A DNA stretch of 64,000 nt from Bacteroidales bacterium (GCA_016342685.1 JAEINU010000003.1:558001-622000); one strand, 5' to 3'; shown: positions 18,605-27,224, counted from the stretch's first letter. Notes: a model not told the origin generated them from the letters alone. Made by a program: numbers and translations.

Positions 18605-19106
18605 AGAAAACATCCTTCAGCCCAAGTTATATTTAACATATAAAATTAGCGGAGAGGTTTATGCATCTAGTTCTAATGAGGTCCGTAAAATATTAGATGT
18701 AAATTCTATTTCTGATTCTGGAGTTGATGGTTTGGGTAATTTTGCGGTGGTTGATAATAAAGAGATACCAATTCTGAATTTAACAGAAAGGCTTAGTCTA
18801 AATGATAATAACAGTAATTATTCATCGAATAAATCTGTGGTTGTTTTAAAAATAGGTTTGAGAGAAACATACTCATTAATTGGAATATTGGTTGAGGAAG
18901 TAATAGAATTAATTGATATTGATTTAAATCAAATATCAACGAGTCCCTTAGTCGAAGATTTAAGTCACAATGATTACATAGAAGGATTATACTCCTATAA
19001 AAAAACAACAATAAAACTTCTGAACATTAGGAAGCTTATAAATACAGATGATTCTATTGTTATTAGAACATGGAATAAAAAAAGAAAATTAGTTTTAATA
19101 AATTAA
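18597..19106 (+). CDS. CheW-like scaffold domain protein
   Basis: 169 residues with a single CheW domain: YLTYKISGEVYASSSNEVRKIL at the start, the central VDNKEIPILNLTERLSL strand pair, and VVVLKIGLRETYSLIGILVEEVIELIDI in the second subdomain. CheW proteins link chemoreceptors to a CheA kinase, but neither partner is encoded in the window. The start overlaps the preceding receiver gene by 8 bases. The pair together resembles a CheV split into two polypeptides, in reversed order. A stable hairpin follows 64 bases after the stop. Confidence 0.82.
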   Translation: MFRENILQPKLYLTYKISGEVYASSSNEVRKILDVNSISDSGVDGLGNFAVVDNKEIPILNLTERLSLNDNNSNYSSNKSVVVLKIGLRETYSLIGILVEEVIELIDIDLNQISTSPLVEDLSHNDYIEGLYSYKKTTIKLLNIRKLINTDDSIVIRTWNKKRKLVLIN

Positions 19107-19170
19107 CATAAGATATTGTTTTTGAGGTGTATAATTTTAGGTTTTAGTTTTGGCAATTGTTGATAAGTAT

Positions 19171-19209
19171 AAATGAATCTAGGTAATTTCTACAAGCCTA
19201 GATTCATTT
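19171..19209 (+). terminator. Terminator after the CheW-like gene
   Basis: Perfect 13-bp stem: left arm 19171-19183 (AAATGAATCTAGG) and right arm 19197-19209, with a 13-base loop and a short T run after it. Both sides are A/T-tailed so it could work in both directions. Confidence 0.75.
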
Positions 19210-19292
19210 TTAGAACTATAGCAATTAGATTTTCGATTATAAAAATTATAATTATATTTGATTAAACATTATTTCGGTATAACAAAGTATAA

Positions 19293-19688
19293 ATGGATAC
19301 AACAGATTACGATCAGAAATTAGATTGGAGCTCTAAGAAAATTCTTATTGTTGAGGATGATGTTTTTAGTGCGGAGTACTTATTGGAAGTCCTATCGGAA
19401 ACAAAAGTTCAAACGATTGTTTCTAATAATGGACTTGAAGCGGTTGAGCAAACAAGAAATAACCCCGATCTTGATTTAATTTTAATGGACATTCAACTGC
19501 CCGGCATAAGTGGAGAGAAGGCAACAATGCTAATAAGAGAATTCAATACAGAAATTCCAATTATTGCTCAAACTGCACATGCAATGTCGAACGATAAAGA
19601 AAACTACTTAAAGGCTGGCTGTACTGATTATCTTTCCAAACCCATCTTAATGACAGATTTATTTCTTACCTTAAAAAAGTATTTGTAA
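19293..19688 (+). CDS. Single-domain response regulator, related to hybrid-kinase receivers
   Basis: 131 residues, one receiver domain. The features are ILIVEDDVFSAEYLLEVL, acceptor D66 in LILMDIQLPGISGEKA, and the switch lysine in YLSKP. It resembles the C-terminal receiver of the 14227 hybrid kinase (shared IVEDD-S--YL-E-L and LMD--LP--SG patterns), suggesting the gene arose from a hybrid-kinase receiver that became free-standing. It has no output domain and its own terminator, so it is a monocistronic phospho-acceptor or phosphate sink. Confidence 0.85.
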   Translation: MDTTDYDQKLDWSSKKILIVEDDVFSAEYLLEVLSETKVQTIVSNNGLEAVEQTRNNPDLDLILMDIQLPGISGEKATMLIREFNTEIPIIAQTAHAMSNDKENYLKAGCTDYLSKPILMTDLFLTLKKYL

Positions 19689-19760
19689 ATAATTTGGTCA
19701 ATAAAAAGGCAAATCATACTTTTAATTAGAAAATATTAATTAATTTAGTGATGTAAGTTA

Positions 19761-19783
19761 TTAGGTTAATTATTTTAACCTAA
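19761..19783. other. Short inverted repeat in a receiver-gene spacer
   Basis: Perfect 9-bp arms TTAGGTTAA/TTAACCTAA around a 5-base loop, 73 bases after the receiver stop and 25 bases before a clear terminator. No T run follows, so it is more likely an operator-like or mRNA 3-prime structure than a terminator. Function is unknown. Confidence 0.35.
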
Positions 19784-19807
19784 ATTTATTTGTTAGTTTG
19801 TTGTTGT

Positions 19808-19832
19808 AAGGAGGCATTTATGCCTCCTTTTT
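19808..19832 (+). terminator. Rho-independent terminator after the 19293 receiver gene
   Basis: Perfect 9-bp stem AAGGAGGCA/TGCCTCCTT with a TTTA loop followed directly by Ts. It lies between two plus-strand receiver genes, separating them into different transcripts. Confidence 0.88.
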
Positions 19833-19927
19833 AAATTAGGTATTTTTACTTGAAAGAGTATAATTTTTTTTCTCTTTATTTGTTAAGTGAATCGAAAAGT
19901 CCTTTTTAAAATTTAAATTCTTTGCAA

Positions 19928-20311
19928 ATGAGTGTCAATGGAAAGATATTAATTGTTGACGACGTGTCAACACATTTATTATTGTTGCAATCAATATTAC
20001 AAGATGAAGGTTATGAAACAGATATAACCGATAATCCCAAAAGCGTTTCGGATATCTTGCAAAGAAGCGAATACAATGTAGTTTTATTAGATATAATGAT
20101 GCCAGGTTTAGATGGGTTTCAGGTTTTAGACATAATTAAAGAAAACGAAAGATTATCACATATCAATGTAATTATAATTTCGGCAAAAACAGATTCATGG
20201 AGTATCAAAAATGCTTTAGACAAAGGCGCCTTCGATTATATTACAAAACCAATTAATATTCAGGACGTAAGAAATAAAGTAAAATCAGCAATGATTGAAA
20301 GAGAAATCTAA
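19928..20311 (+). CDS. Single-domain response regulator (receiver only)
   Basis: 127 residues from the ATG at 19928; an upstream TTG would add two residues. One receiver domain: ILIVDDVSTHLLLLQSIL with the acidic pair, acceptor D55 in VVLLDIMMPGLDGFQVL, and YITKPINIQDV with the switch lysine. All residues needed for phosphorylation are present. It has no output domain, a terminator behind it, and is the last receiver of the block. Partner kinase is not identifiable, though the 14227 hybrid kinase is the closest candidate. Confidence 0.87.
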   Translation: MSVNGKILIVDDVSTHLLLLQSILQDEGYETDITDNPKSVSDILQRSEYNVVLLDIMMPGLDGFQVLDIIKENERLSHINVIIISAKTDSWSIKNALDKGAFDYITKPINIQDVRNKVKSAMIEREI

Positions 20312-20335
20312 AAAATATTATATATAATATTTTGG

Positions 20336-20361
20336 AAAAAGGACAATTTTGTCCTTTTTTT
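20336..20361 (+). terminator. Rho-independent terminator after the 19928 receiver gene
   Basis: AAAAAGGACAA pairs with TTGTCCTTTTT around a two-base loop, followed by further Ts. It sits 24 bases after the stop and before the porin gene. Confidence 0.85.
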
Positions 20362-20428
20362 GTTTTTAATAACTAATCTTAATTAAGTATTATTTAATAA
20401 GTTAATATTAATATCTAAATTGACATTT

Positions 20429-21652
20429 ATGAAAAGATTTACTTTTTTATTAGTGATTATTTTATTCTTACCGGCATTCATTATAGCACAAGAACAAACT
20501 GAAGAGCTTAAAGTGAAATTTTCTGGTTTTGTAGGTTACGATTTCTTTTTTGATTCATATGAATCAGTAACATCAAGAGATGGTGAAGTTTATTTGTATC
20601 CTAGTGCTGAAAAATTAGATATTAATGGTGATGACATTAATAAAAATTTTGAAGCGCAAATGTTGGCTATTCAGTCACGAACTAGATTAACAGCCTCAGG
20701 CTTAAGTGCATTTGGAGCGAATGCAAAAGCAGTAATCGAGGGTGATTTTTTGGGAACAGCAACAGGATATGCTCGATTGTTTAGATTGCGACATGCTTTT
20801 GTTCAGTTGAATTGGGATAAGGCAGAGTTATTAACTGGTCAAACTTGGCATCCCATGTTTGTAACAGCTTGTTTTCCTGGTACAGTTTCGTTCGGAGCAA
20901 GTGCAGTATTTAATCCCTTAAATAGAGCGCCTCAGATTAGGTATACATTTAAGCCAACAAAGAATTTCGATTTTATGGGAGCACTCCTCTATCATGGAGA
21001 TTTTAGAAGTTCAGGACCAAACTACGCACAACAAAATTCAGGAATACCTGATATGCAATTTCAGTTCAGGTTTCACAATAAATTTATTTATACTGGATTT
21101 ACAGCAGGATATAAATTCTTAACTCCAAGAACAGAAACGGATAATTTGAATGTAAAAACAACAGAGACGATTGGTAGTTATAACTTACAGGTTTTTGCAA
21201 AGCTTACAACAAAGCCAATTACTATAAAGCTTGAGGGCGTATACGGACAGAACCTATCAAGTTATGTTATGATTGGAGGATATGGAGCAGCCGAAGACCC
21301 AACTGTTGTTGATGATTATTCATATGAGAATCTGAATACTATGTCGGTTTGGACTGAAGTATTAACTAATTTTGATAAAGTTAACTTTGGTCTATTTGCT
21401 GGTTATTCTTCAATTTTAGGAGCAAAAGACGATTATTATTCTTTAGATTATGCACGTGGAGAAACGCTAGATTATATTTATAGAATATCTCCTCGAATTC
21501 AGTTTAAATCAGGTAAATTTACTTACTCTATAGAACATATGATGACTGCTGCAGCTTATGCTACTGCTTGGGATAGTAAGCATAAAGTAACAGAAACTGC
21601 TGATGCAACTATAAACCATAGATTTCTTATGGGGGCAAAGTACTCATTTTAA
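20429..21652 (+). CDS. Outer-membrane beta-barrel protein, DcaP-like porin
   Basis: 407 residues from the ATG at 20429 (MKRFTFLLVIILFLPAFIIAQ is a clear signal peptide; a TTG nine bases earlier is less likely). The body alternates in beta-barrel style and ends in aromatic F. The segment ARLFRLRHAFVQLNWDKAEL followed by LLTGQTWHPMF is reminiscent of DcaP-family trimeric porins, which pass small anionic solutes; this assignment is from pattern memory. It stands alone, flanked by the terminator of the receiver gene and by the bidirectional repeat element at 21670. Substrate is unknown. Confidence 0.68.
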   Translation: MKRFTFLLVIILFLPAFIIAQEQTEELKVKFSGFVGYDFFFDSYESVTSRDGEVYLYPSAEKLDINGDDINKNFEAQMLAIQSRTRLTASGLSAFGANAKAVIEGDFLGTATGYARLFRLRHAFVQLNWDKAELLTGQTWHPMFVTACFPGTVSFGASAVFNPLNRAPQIRYTFKPTKNFDFMGALLYHGDFRSSGPNYAQQNSGIPDMQFQFRFHNKFIYTGFTAGYKFLTPRTETDNLNVKTTETIGSYNLQVFAKLTTKPITIKLEGVYGQNLSSYVMIGGYGAAEDPTVVDDYSYENLNTMSVWTEVLTNFDKVNFGLFAGYSSILGAKDDYYSLDYARGETLDYIYRISPRIQFKSGKFTYSIEHMMTAAAYATAWDSKHKVTETADATINHRFLMGAKYSF

Positions 21653-21669
21653 TATGAAATGATTAAATG

Positions 21670-21810
21670 AAAAAGGGACTGTCTAAAAAGTCATCATCTG
21701 TCATCCCCAACTTGATTGGGGATCTTGTAATTCATTGTGTGCAATTTAATTAAGAGATTCCCTTTTTCAAGGGAATGACAATAAAAGGGCTTTTTAGACA
21801 GCCCCTTTTT
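21670..21810. repeat. Nested inverted-repeat element between convergent genes
   Basis: Outer arms 21670-21690 and 21790-21810 match at 20 of 21 positions (left AAAAAGGGACTGTCTAAAAAG). Inside lies an 80-base unit (21700-21779) bounded by GTCAT and ATGAC and made of two hairpins, ATCCCCAA-class and ATTCCCTT/AAGGGAAT. The inner unit is an inverted copy of the element at 38241-38306. Both flanking genes converge here and both ends are T-rich, so it can serve as a bidirectional terminator. No target-site duplication is evident. Confidence 0.8.
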
Positions 21811-21828
21811 TTAGTTGATATAGTAAAT

Positions 21829-22566
21829 TTATAATTCTATACATTTGTTCATTACAACCTTACAAGCATTGTTATTTCCTAGTTTGCATGATTTATGAAA
21901 ATCTTCGCACGCTCTATCATCATCGGCCTGTTTTAAATAAATCATTCCTCTATTGTAATATGCAAAAGGATTTTCAGGATCTATATCTATTACAGTATTG
22001 AAATCGCTTAAGGCTAGCTCATATTCATTATTCTGATAATATAAGTATCCACGATACATGTATACGTTTGGATTGTTTTTATTTGTTTTTATTGCTTCCG
22101 AATAATCGTTTAGAGCAGCATCAAAATTGAAGAGTTTTTGGTATGCAGCACCTCTATTTACATAGATTTTGCTTTTAAAAAAAGAATCTTTAGAATCGTA
22201 AGCCAAATCGAGAGCACGAGTCAGGTTCTCAATAGCATCTTTGTGTTTTCCTTTGTGAATTAAAACAATTCCGTAGGTTAAATAAAAATGTGGGTAGTCT
22301 GAATTTTTTTTAATAGCTTCTTCAATTAATTTTCCTGCAGCTTTATAATCTTCCATTAAAACTAAAAGGTTTGCTTTCCCATCTATTGCAGGCGCATAGG
22401 TTGGTAAATAATCCAAGGCTTCGTTATATTTTTCAAGTGCTCCTTCGTAATCCATTAAATTTACAAGATCGTTCCCTAAACTAGCAAGCATTTTTGCATC
22501 GCCTTGAGCGAATACACTTAAATTAATCGAAATCAGGAAGAAAAATATTGAGAGAGCGTGTTTCAT
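21829..22566 (-). CDS. Secreted tetratricopeptide repeat protein
   Basis: 245 residues with a signal peptide (MKHALSIFFFLISINLSVFAQ) and about five or six TPR units over residues 25-225, for example YEGALEKYNEALDYLPTYAP, YLYYQNNEYELALSDFNTVI and PFAYYNRGMIYLKQADDDRA. The C-terminal region ends with cysteine-containing CEDFHKSCKLGN, a Sel1-like close often seen in Bacteroidota TPR proteins. It probably serves as a periplasmic protein-protein scaffold. It is 64 bases downstream of the recR stop-side region and on the same strand as recR. Confidence 0.83.
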   Translation of the reverse strand: MKHALSIFFFLISINLSVFAQGDAKMLASLGNDLVNLMDYEGALEKYNEALDYLPTYAPAIDGKANLLVLMEDYKAAGKLIEEAIKKNSDYPHFYLTYGIVLIHKGKHKDAIENLTRALDLAYDSKDSFFKSKIYVNRGAAYQKLFNFDAALNDYSEAIKTNKNNPNVYMYRGYLYYQNNEYELALSDFNTVIDIDPENPFAYYNRGMIYLKQADDDRACEDFHKSCKLGNNNACKVVMNKCIEL

Positions 22567-22630
22567 TTTGTTTTATTGTTTTATACAAAGCTTCAATATT
22601 CTGTGAAAATAATAAATATTTTTCAATTTT

Positions 22631-23257
22631 TTAGCCTGAAATCGAAGATTCAAACAAAGTTCTATTAACCAATGATCTCCCCAAAGTAATTTCGTCTGTA
22701 TATTCTAACTCATCACCAATAGATACTCCTCGTGCTAAAGTTGTAATCTTTACCGTATAGTTTTTAAATTTTTTGTATAGATAAAAATTGGTTGTATCTC
22801 CTTCCATTGTTGTGCTTAAAGCTAAAATAATCTCTTTAACCTCTTCGTTTTTAATCTTTTCGAACAAGCTGTCAATTTTTAAATCGCTTGGACCTATACC
22901 ATCCATGGGAGAAATTATTCCACCCAAAACATGGTAGATTCCATTAAACTGATGTGTGTTTTCAACCGACATAACATCGCGTGCATTTTCTACAACACAA
23001 ATTACAGATGAGTTTCGTGAAGGGTTACTACAAATGTTGCAAATATCTGTATCAGAAATAGTATTGCAACTTTTACAATGCTTTATTTCGTTTCTAAGTT
23101 TTATAATTGTCTCACCAAAGTGAGTAACATCTTCTTTATCTTGATTTAATATATGAAGTACCAATCGAAGAGCCGTTTTTTTACCAATCCCTGGTAATTT
23201 TGCAAATTCATCGACTGCACTTTCCAATAATTTCGATGTAAAGTTTGGTATATTCAT
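22631..23257 (-). CDS. recR: Recombination mediator protein RecR
   Basis: 208 residues from the ATG at 23257, the start that gives the normal family length and N-terminus ([15 protein letters not shown]); 19 more codons are open upstream but not conserved. Features: helix-hairpin-helix region [18 protein letters not shown], a C4 zinc finger ([16 protein letters not shown]), and the Toprim domain with [14 protein letters not shown] and [15 protein letters not shown]. RecR with RecO and RecF loads RecA on gapped DNA. It is divergent from the sodium:solute symporter gene. Confidence 0.95.
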   Translation of the reverse strand: MNIPNFTSKLLESAVDEFAKLPGIGKKTALRLVLHILNQDKEDVTHFGETIIKLRNEIKHCKSCNTISDTDICNICSNPSRNSSVICVVENARDVMSVENTHQFNGIYHVLGGIISPMDGIGPSDLKIDSLFEKIKNEEVKEIILALSTTMEGDTTNFYLYKKFKNYTVKITTLARGVSIGDELEYTDEITLGRSLVNRTLFESSISG

Positions 23258-23372
23258 TCGTGATTTAAATAGATTATTCGCTTCAAAATTAATATCAAAT
23301 AAGGCTATAAGCAATTTTTTGTTCTATTTGTTTTTATTATCCTTGCATTAAGTAATTTAAACTTGATTTTAG

Positions 23373-24818
23373 ATGTCGCCATATACCGTAATATTTATAA
23401 TTGTTGCTTATTTTATTATACTAATTACAATCTCATTTTTCACCAGTAAAGGAGCAGATAACGATGCGTTTTTTCTGGGAAATAAAAAATCACCGTGGTT
23501 TATTGTAGCATTTGGAATGATAAGCGCTTCGCTATCCGGAGTAACTTTTATTTCGGTTCCCGGTTGGGTTGTAAGTAGCAATTTCTCATATATGCAAATG
23601 GTGTTGGGGTATTTAGTTGGTTACGCTATTATAGCCAATGTGCTAATGCCAATGTATTATCGGTTGAATCTTACATCAATATACACCTATTTAGGACAAC
23701 GATTTGGAAGATATTCTTATAAAACAGGAGCATCGTTTTTTCTTTTATCAAGGATAATTGGAGCATCGTTCAGATTGTTTCTTGTTGCAAATGTATTACA
23801 GATTTTAGTTTTTAATACTTTAAATATTCCTTTTGAGATTACTGTTATTATAACAATTCTACTTATATGGCTTTACACATTCAGGGGTGGTATAAAAACA
23901 ATTATCTGGACAGATAGTTTGCAAACATTATTTATGCTGATTTCGGTTGGTGTCACGATTGTTTTGTTAAGTAAAAGCATGAATCTTGATTTTAAGGGCG
24001 TAATTAATACTATTGCCGAAAGCCCGCATTCTAAATTATTTTATTTTGATGATATAAAAAGTGTAAATCATTTTATTAAACAATTTTTAGCAGGTGCCTT
24101 TATTGCTGTTGTAATGACTGGTTTAGATCAAGATATGATGCAGAAAAACTTGAGCTGTAAAAACATTAAAGATGCAAAAAAGAATATGTATTGGATGAGT
24201 TTATCCTTGGTACCTGTTAATCTCATCTTTATGTCGTTGGGAGTTTTGTTGGTCGTTTTTGCTCAACAAAATGGAATTGCAATGCCAGAGCGTACCGACG
24301 ATTTATTTCCTTTAATTGCAACAAAAGGATATTTGAGTCCCGTAGTAGGTGTCTTTTTTGTAATTGGATTGGTTGCAGCGGCATATAGTAGTGCCGATTC
24401 TGCTCTTACAGCTCTTACAACATCTTTTACCGTTGATATTTTAAGTCCTAAAAATAAGACTGAACAAGAATTAAAAACGATACGAACAAAAGTACATGTT
24501 GGAGTATCCTTGGTTTTGCTTTTGGTAATCATTGTTTTTAATGCAATAAATAACGAAAGTGTTATTAGTGCTATATTTAAAGTGGCAGGTTATACTTATG
24601 GTCCTTTATTGGGAATGTATGCTTTTGGTTTATTTACAAAGTTTAAAGTAAAGGATAAGGCGGTTCCCTTTATTGCTATTCTTTCGCCAATAATTTGCAT
24701 TTTTCTAAATTACTTCTCCCAAGAATTATTATGGGGTTATAAGTTTGGTTTTGAGATTCTTATTTTGAATGGGGCGATTACATTTGCTGGTTTATTAATG
24801 TTTCGTCGATCTCGTTAA
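23373..24818 (+). CDS. Sodium:solute symporter (SSS family)
   Basis: 481-residue integral membrane protein with about thirteen hydrophobic segments. The SSS signature region is visible (ISASLSGVTFISVPGWVVSS near residues 50-70, GYLVGYAIIANVLMP after it) and the later sodium-site helix contains AAAYSSADSALTALTTSF. It probably imports an organic solute with sodium across the inner membrane. The substrate cannot be read from sequence and nothing in the neighbourhood points to a pathway. A weak hairpin follows the stop. Confidence 0.9.
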   Translation: MSPYTVIFIIVAYFIILITISFFTSKGADNDAFFLGNKKSPWFIVAFGMISASLSGVTFISVPGWVVSSNFSYMQMVLGYLVGYAIIANVLMPMYYRLNLTSIYTYLGQRFGRYSYKTGASFFLLSRIIGASFRLFLVANVLQILVFNTLNIPFEITVIITILLIWLYTFRGGIKTIIWTDSLQTLFMLISVGVTIVLLSKSMNLDFKGVINTIAESPHSKLFYFDDIKSVNHFIKQFLAGAFIAVVMTGLDQDMMQKNLSCKNIKDAKKNMYWMSLSLVPVNLIFMSLGVLLVVFAQQNGIAMPERTDDLFPLIATKGYLSPVVGVFFVIGLVAAAYSSADSALTALTTSFTVDILSPKNKTEQELKTIRTKVHVGVSLVLLLVIIVFNAINNESVISAIFKVAGYTYGPLLGMYAFGLFTKFKVKDKAVPFIAILSPIICIFLNYFSQELLWGYKFGFEILILNGAITFAGLLMFRRSR

Positions 24819-24831
24819 TTATAGTTGGAAT

Positions 24832-24862
24832 GAGTTTTGTAATAAGGTTTGAAAACTCTTTT
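24832..24862 (+). terminator. Possible weak terminator after the symporter gene
   Basis: 7-bp stem GAGTTTT/AAAACTC with a 13-base loop, followed by TTTTATT. The stem is AT-rich, so strength is doubtful. Confidence 0.4.
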
Positions 24863-24884
24863 ATTGAGCTATAAAAACTAAATA

Positions 24885-25559
24885 ATGCGAACTCTTCTGA
24901 TAATTAGTGTATTGTTCATTTCTTCCAATTTGTTTTCACAAGAAATTAGTGATCATAAGTTTTATAATGATATTAGTTACAATTATGGTTTTTTTGCTTC
25001 ATTAAATCCTGGCGACAGAGAAGGAATAAATGGGGAGATAATGAACCTGAAATTAAGCCATTTTTATAATCAAAGTTATGGATTTCGATCGGGTATAAAC
25101 TTTATAAATGGGGTAGAAGGAACAAATAAATTTCTTACAATTCCTGTTCAATTTGTTTACAGATCTCCAATTAATCGAAGTGTAGTTATTAACACGGATG
25201 CAGAAACTATTGGGGGTGTATTATTTGACATTATTTTGGGAATTATGCCACGACAAACCGAGTTTTTTATTGGAGCAAACTTAGGATATATTGATCCGGA
25301 TAATAACTTAGGACAAACTAGTATATTTGGTGGTCCATGGATTGCACAGGGATATCAGACTGAGCAAAGGTTTTACTCTTCCATTGATGCAGGTTTAACA
25401 TTAAAATACAAAATAAGACGATTTGGAATTGGCTTTTCTCCAACATTAAAATATCTTGTTACCAGAAATTTTAAATATTATTCGGAAGATGGAATAAATG
25501 ATGGATATACTCCAAACTGGTTTCTTAGCGGAACTATAGGAATTTCTTATCAGTTTTAA
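24885..25559 (+). CDS. Putative outer-membrane beta-barrel protein
   Basis: 224 residues with a signal peptide (MRTLLIISVLFISSNLFSQ). The remainder shows alternating beta-strand patterning with glycine and aromatic residues, and closes with GTIGISYQF, a terminal phenylalanine typical of outer-membrane barrels. I do not recognise a named family. It is 66 bases behind the symporter gene on the same strand, so a joint role in uptake is possible but unproven. Confidence 0.65.
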   Translation: MRTLLIISVLFISSNLFSQEISDHKFYNDISYNYGFFASLNPGDREGINGEIMNLKLSHFYNQSYGFRSGINFINGVEGTNKFLTIPVQFVYRSPINRSVVINTDAETIGGVLFDIILGIMPRQTEFFIGANLGYIDPDNNLGQTSIFGGPWIAQGYQTEQRFYSSIDAGLTLKYKIRRFGIGFSPTLKYLVTRNFKYYSEDGINDGYTPNWFLSGTIGISYQF

Positions 25560-25814
25560 GAAAAAATGACCTAATCTTCAGGATTGTTTTTATTTATAGT
25601 CCTTTTAATACTATTATTTATTGTGTCTTTTTTATTCGTTAATGTGCACTCATTGTAAATTTCCCAGATTTTTTTAAGATTTGAAAATACTTTATAGATT
25701 AATCTTATTGATTAACAAGGTGTTTTTTTAAATATCATAATAGATACTTGGAATCATAATTAAAGTTGATAATTTAGTCGATGAATCTTTAAGAAATCAT
25801 TAAATCATTTAAAA
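25560..25814. other. Intergenic region without recognised features
   Basis: The 255 bases between the barrel gene and the DUF885 gene are AT-rich with no open frame of note, no tRNA-like fold and no convincing hairpin. They presumably hold the promoter of the downstream lipoprotein gene, but no clean promoter element was found. Confidence 0.5.
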
Positions 25815-27113
25815 ATGAAAAAATACGTATTACCTATAGTTTTAGTCTTCTTATTTTCATGCACTAAGAAAGTGAATGTGGATGAAGTTTTTGGAACAAT
25901 TGCAGAAGATTATGTTAAACTTGTTTTAGAAGTTGGAATGTATGATTCCTATTTTGTTGATGCATATTATGGACCTGAAGAATGGAAACCTGATGCACTG
26001 AAAAATGAAGATGCCGAAATTCCAGAAACAGAACTTTTGGCAAGAATACAGGTTTTGAATGAATTGCTTGAGTCGATAAATCTCAATGAACTTGAAGAGA
26101 ATCAAAAATTGCGTCACATATATCTAAGTAAGCAAATAAAAGCCGTTAAAGGACGCATTGAAATGTTGGCAGGAAAGAAGTTTACTTTCGACGAAGAAAC
26201 GTTTGCTTTATACGATGTTGTAACTCCTGATTATACTGTGGAACATTTTGAATCTTTGATTCAGGATTTAGAAAAAGCCCTACCAGGAACCGGAAATTTA
26301 ACAGATCGGTTAACAGAGTTTAAAAACGAGTTTATCATTCCAAAAGATAAATTAGATACAGTTTTTAATACCGCAATTCAAGAAGCAAAAAGACGGACTT
26401 TAGAATATATTGATATGCCCGAAGGCGAGAATTTTGTTCTGGAATTTGTATCGGATAAACCCTGGGGGGGATACAATTGGTATAAAGGAAATAATTTTAG
26501 TTTGATTCAGATTAATACTGATTTACCAATTTTTATTGATCGGGCTATTGATTTGGCTAGTCATGAAGGTTATCCAGGACATCATGTATATAATTGCTTG
26601 TTGGAATCAAATATGGTAAAAACAAATAATTGGATGGAGTTTTCGGTTTATCCATTATATAGCCCACAGTCGTTAATAGCTGAGGGTACTGCAAACTACG
26701 GAATCGAAATGGCTTTTCCTTTTGATGAGAAAATTAAATATGAAAAGGAAGTTTTGTTTCCTCTAGCTGGAATTGATCCTACAAAAGCAGAAAAATATTA
26801 TGAAGTGATGGGGCTAGTTGCGAAAATATCGTATGTGCGAAATGCAGCATCGGAGGCTTACTTAAATGGAGAGAAAACAAAAGAAGAAACTATTGAATGG
26901 TTAGTTAAATATGCTCTGCGAAATCACGAAAGTGCAACCCAAAGCTTAAAATTCATTGAGGCTTATCGATCTTATATTATTAATTATAATGTTGGGTTAG
27001 ATATGGTAAGAGATTATATGGAGAAAGATAAAAATATGACAAACGATGAAAAGTGGGCGCGTTTTGAGTATTTAATTTCAACTCCGCAGGTCCCTTCAAA
27101 TTTGGTTGAATAA
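25815..27113 (+). CDS. DUF885 family lipoprotein, putative zinc metallopeptidase
   Basis: 432 residues. The N-terminus ends in a lipobox (VLVFLFSC, Cys at about residue 17), so it should be lipid-anchored. The zinc motif of DUF885 proteins is intact at H250, E251 and H256-H257 (HEGYPGHH), with a further acidic site in AEGTANYGIEMAF. DUF885 proteins are gluzincin-like and believed to be carboxypeptidase-type enzymes; the substrate here is unknown. It is a single-gene unit closed by a strong hairpin before alaS. Confidence 0.82.
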   Translation: MKKYVLPIVLVFLFSCTKKVNVDEVFGTIAEDYVKLVLEVGMYDSYFVDAYYGPEEWKPDALKNEDAEIPETELLARIQVLNELLESINLNELEENQKLRHIYLSKQIKAVKGRIEMLAGKKFTFDEETFALYDVVTPDYTVEHFESLIQDLEKALPGTGNLTDRLTEFKNEFIIPKDKLDTVFNTAIQEAKRRTLEYIDMPEGENFVLEFVSDKPWGGYNWYKGNNFSLIQINTDLPIFIDRAIDLASHEGYPGHHVYNCLLESNMVKTNNWMEFSVYPLYSPQSLIAEGTANYGIEMAFPFDEKIKYEKEVLFPLAGIDPTKAEKYYEVMGLVAKISYVRNAASEAYLNGEKTKEETIEWLVKYALRNHESATQSLKFIEAYRSYIINYNVGLDMVRDYMEKDKNMTNDEKWARFEYLISTPQVPSNLVE

Positions 27114-27163
27114 TAAAATATTACAATATCATACTGAGCAAGTCGAAGTGTGATACTCAAAAT

Positions 27164-27212
27164 AAAAAAAAGTTGTCAATGTTTCGATAAACTCGACATG
27201 ACAACTTTTTTT
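27164..27212. terminator. Bidirectional terminator between DUF885 and alaS genes
   Basis: A run of eight As, then GTTGTCA (to 27178), pairs with TGACAAC and seven Ts (27199-27212) around a 20-base loop. Because the flanking genes converge, it can terminate both. The stretch just before it (27127-27155) holds a second imperfect hairpin containing GAGCAAGTCGAAG, and the loop contains TCGATAAACTCGAC; both look like the dispersed palindromic spacers frequent in this phylum. Confidence 0.82.
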
Positions 27213-27224
27213 GTTTTTATATAA

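Noticed and set aside
18215-19106. A complete chemotaxis operon
   Set aside because: Only CheW and receiver domains are seen; CheA, CheR, CheB and receptors are absent from the window.
21670-21810. CRISPR array
   Set aside because: Inverted, not directly repeated, units; no regular spacer periodicity.
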